Positions 7,606-11,043 of a stretch of 11,043 bases of DNA are shown here, in pieces. Source of the DNA: Deltaproteobacteria bacterium (lineage in GTDB: Bacteria; Desulfobacterota; DAOWNY01); the NCBI GenBank assembly GCA_030642325.1, contig DAOWNY010000041.1:1-11043 (forward strand). Reading direction: 5' to 3'. The first letter of the stretch is position 1. The number at the start of each line of letters is the position of its first letter. The translations under genes were made by a program, and so were the position numbers. The notes beneath the pieces are model-generated. The model saw only the letters and a program-made list of their open reading frames with translations. It was not told the DNA's origin and did no database searches.

Positions 7606-7747
7606 TTCGTAAAAAATCAAAATCATGTCACTCCGGCAAGCCTTGCCTCGCCTCCGGTCAAAGAGCAGGAGTCCATAACCGGCTTAAATCACTGGATTCC
7701 TGCTTTTGCAAAAATAACAGATAAAAATAAAAACGACTTTTTACGAA
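7606..7747. repeat. Miniature inverted-repeat element in the hslU-argB spacer
   Basis: The ends are TTCGTAAAAAATC (7606-7618) and GACTTTTTACGAA (7735-7747), inverted repeats matching at 12 of 13 positions. Inside, AGCAGGAGTCCA (7664-7675) pairs with TGGATTCCTGCT (7693-7704) apart from one G-T, and GGCAAG-C-CTTGCC (7635-7647) is a perfect small palindrome. The element has no coding frame, and I see no clear target-site duplication. Its right end lies 4 bases beyond the hslU stop. It could be a MITE or REP-like element, or simply an RNA hairpin region; the inner stem is not followed by a T run in the direction of transcription, so it is a poor intrinsic terminator. Its inner half shares GGATTCC-N12-AATAAC with 4296-4320. 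Confidence 0.6.
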
Positions 7748-7751
7748 TACA

Positions 7752-9125
7752 TCAAAGGATGTATCTGCTCAAATCTTCATCTTTAATTAAATCCTGCAAC
7801 TTTTCGCCAACGCATTTTGCATCGATAACAATATCCTTGTCCCCTGCTAAATCAGGGGCATCAAAAGAAATCTCTTCCAGTAACTTTTCCATAATTGTAT
7901 GCAGCCTTCTGGCACCGATGCTTTCTGTCTTTTCGTTCACCTCGGCGGCTAACCTGGCTATTTCGGCTATGGCTTCATCCTTAAAAGTGAGAGCAACCTC
8001 TTCTGTTTTCATCAATTCTATATATTGTTTGGTCAAAGCGTTTTGAGGCTCGGTCAGTATCCTTACAAAGTCATCTTTACCCAGAGGGTCCAACTCCACC
8101 CGAATGGGAAATCTACCTTGCAGCTCAGGGATAAGATCGGATGGTTTAGCAACATTAAAGGCCCCCGCACCGATGAACAGTATATGATCCGTCTTAACTG
8201 ATCCGTATTTTGTTGTGACGGTAGTGCCTTCTATGATGGGAAGAATATCCCGCTGAACCCCTTCTCGTGAAATATCCGGGCCATGGGAGGAGGCTCCCCC
8301 CCGGCTGGCAACTTTATCCAGTTCATCCAAAAATACGATTCCCATCTGCTCAACTTTTTGCTTGGCCAGATGAACTACCTTATCCATATCAATTAATCTA
8401 TTAGCCTCTTCCTGAGTGATGATCTCTACCGCCTCCGAAACCTTCAGATTTCTCTTTTTTGTCTTTTTGGGAAACATATTGGTAAACATGTCCTTGAAGT
8501 TGATGTCCATCTCTTCCAGTCCGGTAGCAGAAAATACCTCCACCACCGGGACACTACTCACCGTAGTTTCCAGGCTGACTATTCTATCGTTAAGTTTTCC
8601 CTCTCTCAGCAAACTGCGGAGTTTCTCCCTGGTATTCGACTGCTCGGAAGAATGTTCTTCGATTAACTCCAGACTGTCTTCAGAATGAGAATCTTTTTTA
8701 TCCTTTCTTAAGGGGGGGAGTAAAAGATCAAGGGTTCTCTCTTCCGCAATCATCCGGGCCTTGGATTGAACCACATCCTTCTCCTCCGTCTTAACCATAC
8801 TGACCCCGATTTCAGTAAGGTCCCGAATCATTGATTCAACATCTCTTCCCACGTACCCTACTTCAGTAAACTTTGATGCCTCGATCTTAAGAAACGGTGA
8901 CTGAGCCAGTTTGGCCAGGCGCCGGGCGATTTCTGTTTTCCCTACCCCGGTGGGACCGATCATAATAATATTTTTGGGAGCAATCTCATCCCTCAAATCT
9001 TCCGGGATCTGCTGACGTCTCCATCGATTTCTCAAAGCAATGGCTACGGATCTCTTGGCATTCTTTTGTCCAACTATGTATTTATCAAGTTCTAAAACTA
9101 TCTCTCTCGGTGTAAATCTGCTCAT
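7752..9125 (-). CDS. hslU: ATP-dependent protease ATPase subunit HslU (ClpY)
   Basis: AAA+ unfoldase that forms hexamers on the HslV proteolytic chamber and feeds it unfolded substrates. At 457 residues it is standard length. Walker A GPTGVGKT is at 57-64, the central-pore loop GYVG at 90-93, and Walker B IVFLDE at 263-268. Sensor/arginine-finger region ELQGRFP is at 334-340 and sensor 2 GARRL at 405-409. The I-domain, specific to HslU and absent from ClpX, lies at about 110-240 and is charged and variable (residues 140-170). The C-terminus DLSRYIL is the tail that family members insert into HslV to activate it. ATG 9125 is preceded by TGAGGA at a spacing of about 8, and only 17 bases separate it from hslV, so the two are cotranscribed. 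No CIRCE element or clear heat-shock promoter is seen nearby. Confidence 0.98.
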   Translation of the reverse strand: MSRFTPREIVLELDKYIVGQKNAKRSVAIALRNRWRRQQIPEDLRDEIAPKNIIMIGPTGVGKTEIARRLAKLAQSPFLKIEASKFTEVGYVGRDVESMIRDLTEIGVSMVKTEEKDVVQSKARMIAEERTLDLLLPPLRKDKKDSHSEDSLELIEEHSSEQSNTREKLRSLLREGKLNDRIVSLETTVSSVPVVEVFSATGLEEMDINFKDMFTNMFPKKTKKRNLKVSEAVEIITQEEANRLIDMDKVVHLAKQKVEQMGIVFLDELDKVASRGGASSHGPDISREGVQRDILPIIEGTTVTTKYGSVKTDHILFIGAGAFNVAKPSDLIPELQGRFPIRVELDPLGKDDFVRILTEPQNALTKQYIELMKTEEVALTFKDEAIAEIARLAAEVNEKTESIGARRLHTIMEKLLEEISFDAPDLAGDKDIVIDAKCVGEKLQDLIKDEDLSRYIL

Positions 9126-9142
9126 TAATTATTCCTCAATCA

Positions 9143-9676
9143 TTAAAGTTCTTCAATTCTAATCTCATTATTAGTATAGATGCAAATACTTGCGGCAATC
9201 TTCATTGACTCTTCGGCAATGGCTTTGGCATCCAACTTGGTATGCTTCATAAGCGCCCTGGCACAAGCTAAGGCATAGGGCCCTCCGGAACCGATGGCCG
9301 TAACGCCGTCGTCAGGATCTATCACATCTCCGTTGCCCGAAATGATAAGGGTTCTTTCTCGATCCGCCACTAAAAGCAAGGCTTCTAATCTTCTCAGCAT
9401 CCGATCTGTCCGCCAGTCTTTAGCCAGCTCCACTGCTGCCTTAACCAGATTTCCCTGGTATTTCTCCAATTTTTCATCAAATTTTTCAAAAAGGGTAAAG
9501 GCATCGGCGGTTGCTCCCGAAAATCCGGCAATCACGTTATCATGATACATCCTCCTCAATTTATTGGCAGTATGTTTCATCACATTATGTCCGAAGGTTA
9601 CCTGGCCATCCCCTGCAATTACCACCTTCCCGTTATTTCTTATAGCGAGAATAGTTGTTCCCCGCAATATCCCCAT
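9143..9676 (-). CDS. hslV: ATP-dependent protease proteolytic subunit HslV (ClpQ)
   Basis: Threonine peptidase of the proteasome beta-subunit family; double hexamers make the chamber of the HslVU protease. The nucleophile is the threonine after RG in the N-terminal RGTTIL, exposed by removing a short propeptide. Counting that threonine as 1, D17 (AGDGQ), K28 and K33 fall where the E. coli active-site residues lie, and GSGGPYALA follows later. I place the start at ATG 9676, which gives a 6-residue propeptide (MGILRG) like that of related HslV proteins and has AAGGGG 5 bases upstream. An in-frame ATG at 9697 would add 7 residues (MGFEGEG) and has only a weaker AGG about 8 bases before it; it cannot be excluded. 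The C-terminus IYTNNEIRIEEL is intact. It is followed by hslU after 17 bases. Confidence 0.97.
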   Translation of the reverse strand: MGILRGTTILAIRNNGKVVIAGDGQVTFGHNVMKHTANKLRRMYHDNVIAGFSGATADAFTLFEKFDEKLEKYQGNLVKAAVELAKDWRTDRMLRRLEALLLVADRERTLIISGNGDVIDPDDGVTAIGSGGPYALACARALMKHTKLDAKAIAEESMKIAASICIYTNNEIRIEEL

Positions 9677-9681
9677 CCCTT

Positions 9682-9687
9682 CCCCTT
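9682..9687 (-). promoter_or_regulatory. Shine-Dalgarno site favouring the inner start of hslV
   Basis: AAGGGG on the minus strand, 5 bases before ATG 9676 in a purine-rich stretch. It lies inside the reading frame if translation begins at the upstream ATG 9697, so it is the main argument for the shorter HslV. Confidence 0.55.
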
Positions 9688-9733
9688 CAAAGCCCATAAG
9701 ATACCTATCAATTTAATATTAATTGGAAATAAT

Positions 9734-9760
9734 GTCCCTGGAATAAATAACCATTGGGAC
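9734..9760. other. Imperfect hairpin in the xerC-hslV spacer
   Basis: GTCCCTGG (9734-9741) pairs with CCATTGGGAC (9751-9760) as a 5+3 base-pair stem with a two-base bulge and a 9-base AT-rich loop. In the direction of transcription it lies between xerC and hslV, some 60 bases before the hslV start, and is not followed by a T run. It may be a leader structure, a weak terminator or a protein-binding site. The rest of the 9698-9835 spacer shows nothing I can name; no convincing hslV promoter was found. Confidence 0.35.
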
Positions 9761-9835
9761 TTCAGTCTTTAAACTTACCGTGTTAAAAAGCGGTTATTTG
9801 GAAATTGAGCAAAAATTATCATTAATTACGGCTCA

Positions 9836-10759
9836 TCATTGACTTCTGGGATGCGCCTGATCGTAAACCGCCATCAATTTATCGATACTTACCTGGGTGT
9901 ACCGCTGAGTGGAAGACAAACTGGCATGCCCTAAAAGTTCTTGAATTACCCGGAGGTCTGCTCCGGCATCAAGCATATGAGTAGCAAAGGTATGTCGAAG
10001 TGCATGGGGACTTATCTTTTTAGGTATGTCGGCTTTTGATATATATTTATCAACAATTCTTCCCACACTGCGAGCAGTAAGTCTCCCCCCACGAAAATTC
10101 AAAAAAAGTGCCTTGCTTACCTCTTTTAGGGAACCAAGAGAGCTTTGCAGCTCTTCTCTTCCGTCAAGATATCTCTTTAAAGACGAAATCGCCTTATCGC
10201 CGATTGGAACAATCCTTTCCTTCTTTCCCTTGCCTGCCACTTTAGCGATTCCCAAATCAAAATCTACTTCACCAACGTTCAATAAAACCAGTTCGCTTAC
10301 CCGCACTCCTGAAGAGTATAAAAGCTCTAATATTGCCAGGTCTCTCAATTCTAAAAATTTAGATCCATTGGGCATATCAAGTAAGCGAAAAATTTCATCA
10401 ATGGATAAAAATTTGGGGAGGTATTTCTCTCTTCTGGGAGTAAAAACCGTTTCAGCAGGATTGGTTTTCAAATTACCTTCCCTCACCATAAATTTAAAAA
10501 AAGACCTTAACGTAGCAAGTTTGCGTGCTATGGTTGATCTCTTGCTTTCATTATATAAAAAACCCAGGTAACTTCTAATCGCTAAGTTATCAACCCTGGT
10601 CAGGAGAATTCTCTTTTTTTCTTCGTCCATGCAGAGGTTGTTCGTTTGCAGAAAATCGGTAAACTGGAAAAGATCACTCATGTAATTTCGACAGGTATGT
10701 TCCGATGCACCCTTTTCGAAAATTAAATATTTTTTGAACTCCTCGATTTTTTTTAGCAT
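9836..10759 (-). CDS. xerC: Tyrosine recombinase XerC/XerD type
   Basis: Site-specific recombinase of the phage integrase family. XerC/D act with FtsK at dif to resolve chromosome dimers. At 307 residues it has the normal Xer length. The SAM-like core-binding domain spans about 1-95 (GASEHTCRNYMSDLFQF, ARKLATLRSFFKFM). All six catalytic-domain residues are present: R153 (SSGVRVSEL), K177 (AGKGKKERIVPI), H252 and R255 (PHALRHTFATH), H278 (LLGHASL) and the nucleophile Y287 (STQRYTQVS). ATG 10759 follows AGGGAG at 9 bases. The position just ahead of hslVU agrees with a chromosomal XerC, a pairing also known in Bacillus (codV beside the hslV/hslU homologues codW and codX). There are no att sites, cargo or other mobile genes, so a phage or integron integrase is unlikely. 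XerC and XerD cannot be told apart from this sequence alone; context favours XerC. Confidence 0.93.
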   Translation of the reverse strand: MLKKIEEFKKYLIFEKGASEHTCRNYMSDLFQFTDFLQTNNLCMDEEKKRILLTRVDNLAIRSYLGFLYNESKRSTIARKLATLRSFFKFMVREGNLKTNPAETVFTPRREKYLPKFLSIDEIFRLLDMPNGSKFLELRDLAILELLYSSGVRVSELVLLNVGEVDFDLGIAKVAGKGKKERIVPIGDKAISSLKRYLDGREELQSSLGSLKEVSKALFLNFRGGRLTARSVGRIVDKYISKADIPKKISPHALRHTFATHMLDAGADLRVIQELLGHASLSSTQRYTQVSIDKLMAVYDQAHPRSQ

Positions 10760-10768
10760 AAAACAAAC

Positions 10769-10774
10769 TCCCTG
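10769..10774 (-). promoter_or_regulatory. Shine-Dalgarno site of xerC
   Basis: AGGGAG on the minus strand, 9 bases before ATG 10759. It overlaps the CCCT-N4-AGGG inverted repeat and lies just below the proposed -10 box, so the leader transcript would be only about 15-20 bases. Confidence 0.5.
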
Positions 10775-10777
10775 AAT

Positions 10778-10806
10778 AGGGTAGCAATTTCTTATTTACA
10801 AGTCAA
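10778..10806 (-). promoter_or_regulatory. Candidate sigma-70 type promoter of xerC
   Basis: The -35 box TTGACT (10806-10801) and the -10 box TACCCT (10783-10778) are exactly 17 bases apart, with TGC directly before the -10 (extended -10 form). The -10 hexamer matches the consensus at only three positions. A second TTGACA lies at 10891-10886 within the palindrome CCTGTTGACAGG, but has only poor -10 boxes (TATGCG at 16 bases). Confidence 0.5.
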
Positions 10807-11019
10807 CACCCCATTTCTCTGGATCTGGATATTCGACATAAGCCCTGTTAATTTTTGCAGCACCGCATAATAGGCAGCTCTATCCTGTCAACAGGCTGAT
10901 CTGAGCAACTTTTTTAAAGACAAAGGTAGTAAATACCATAAGTTACATGGGAACATGGTAATGACACAGCAATATTTTTCAGCAGAATTCGGGTAACAAG
11001 ACAAACGGGGAGGTTGTCC

Positions 11020-11043
11020 TTGATAACTGTGGTCAAAAGGAAA
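11020..11043 (+). CDS. Possible start of a divergent gene, cut off by the window edge
   Basis: GGGGAGGT (11007-11014), a very strong Shine-Dalgarno match, is followed 5 bases later by TTG at 11020, opening the frame M-ITVVKRK to the edge. Only eight codons are visible, so neither coding status nor function can be judged. It would be the only plus-strand gene in the window, transcribed away from xerC. Confidence 0.3.

Larger units (their letters stand above)
10760..11019. other. Intergenic region upstream of xerC with several small inverted repeats
   Basis: No protein-like frame is seen here. Short inverted repeats are CCCT-GAAT-AGGG (10770-10781) between the xerC -10 and start, CCTGT-CA-ACAGG (10884-10895), and TACCAT...ATGGTA (10934-10960, 15-base spacer), which also includes the direct repeat ACATGG (10945-10950 and 10953-10958). 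If a divergent gene starts at 11020, this is a shared control region. None matches an operator I can name. Confidence 0.5.

Noticed and set aside
7664..7704. Intrinsic terminator after hslU
   Set aside because: The stem is good, but on the transcribed strand it has an A-C mismatch, a 17-base loop and no T run after it.
7537..8046. 169-codon plus-strand open frame spanning the spacer repeat and the end of hslU
   Set aside because: It runs through the inverted-repeat element and antisense to hslU; no protein features or ribosome site are seen.
10026..10571. 181-codon open frame on the plus strand opposite xerC
   Set aside because: It lies wholly within the well-supported xerC gene, has a low-complexity serine/leucine-rich translation, and resembles no family I know; it is a shadow of the real frame.
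10747..10754. Run of eight A in xerC codons 2-5 as a slippage or frameshift site
   Set aside because: The frame is intact through the full-length, catalytically complete protein, and no alternative frame product makes sense. A similar A run near the rng 3' end (54-61) is likewise in frame, coding for lysines.
9836..10759. xerC as a mobile-element or integron integrase
   Set aside because: There is no attachment site, gene cassette, phage gene or composition shift nearby, and the position before hslVU is a known housekeeping arrangement.

Overview
This is a bacterial chromosomal window of moderately AT-rich DNA. Every confidently identified gene lies on the minus strand, so transcription runs right to left. 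The order is xerC, hslV, hslU, argB, argD, argF, a fused radical-SAM gene, then rng (RNase G), which runs off the left edge. Next-door hslVU and argBDF, and the pairing of the radical-SAM protein with RNase G, are arrangements I associate from memory with Deltaproteobacteria/Desulfobacterota and related anaerobic lineages. HslV and RNase G also read like their proteins from that group. This placement is an inference from gene order and protein resemblance, not a database result.

Right part (about 7750-11043): a 284-base leader holds a candidate promoter for xerC. It may also hold the start of a divergent plus-strand gene at the extreme edge. xerC (tyrosine recombinase, all six catalytic residues present) is followed after 138-159 bases by hslV-hslU, the ATP-dependent HslVU protease. 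hslU starts 17 bases after hslV ends.

Middle part (4561-7751): a 142-base element with near-perfect 13-base terminal inverted repeats and nested palindromes fills most of the hslU-argB spacer. It looks like a miniature, non-coding dispersed repeat. Then comes a tight argB-argD-argF operon: a 3-base gap, then a 4-base TTGA overlap, with argF starting at TTG. It encodes N-acetylglutamate kinase, acetylornithine aminotransferase and ornithine carbamoyltransferase, that is, glutamate-side steps through to citrulline. argC, argJ, argG and argH are not in the window.

Left part (1-4560): a 451-base gap without recognisable genes carries a second, shorter relative of the palindromic repeat. It is followed by an 860-residue radical-SAM protein with a C-terminal DUF2344-type domain, and by rng one base later, so those two genes are probably translationally coupled. 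The biochemical function of the radical-SAM fusion is not established to my knowledge. It is the most interesting protein here because of its fixed association with an RNA-processing enzyme.

Overall the window is ordinary housekeeping DNA. I see no defence system, CRISPR array, prophage, rRNA or tRNA. The points worth a second look are the radical-SAM/RNase G pair, the dispersed palindromic repeats, and a few start-site and regulatory details.
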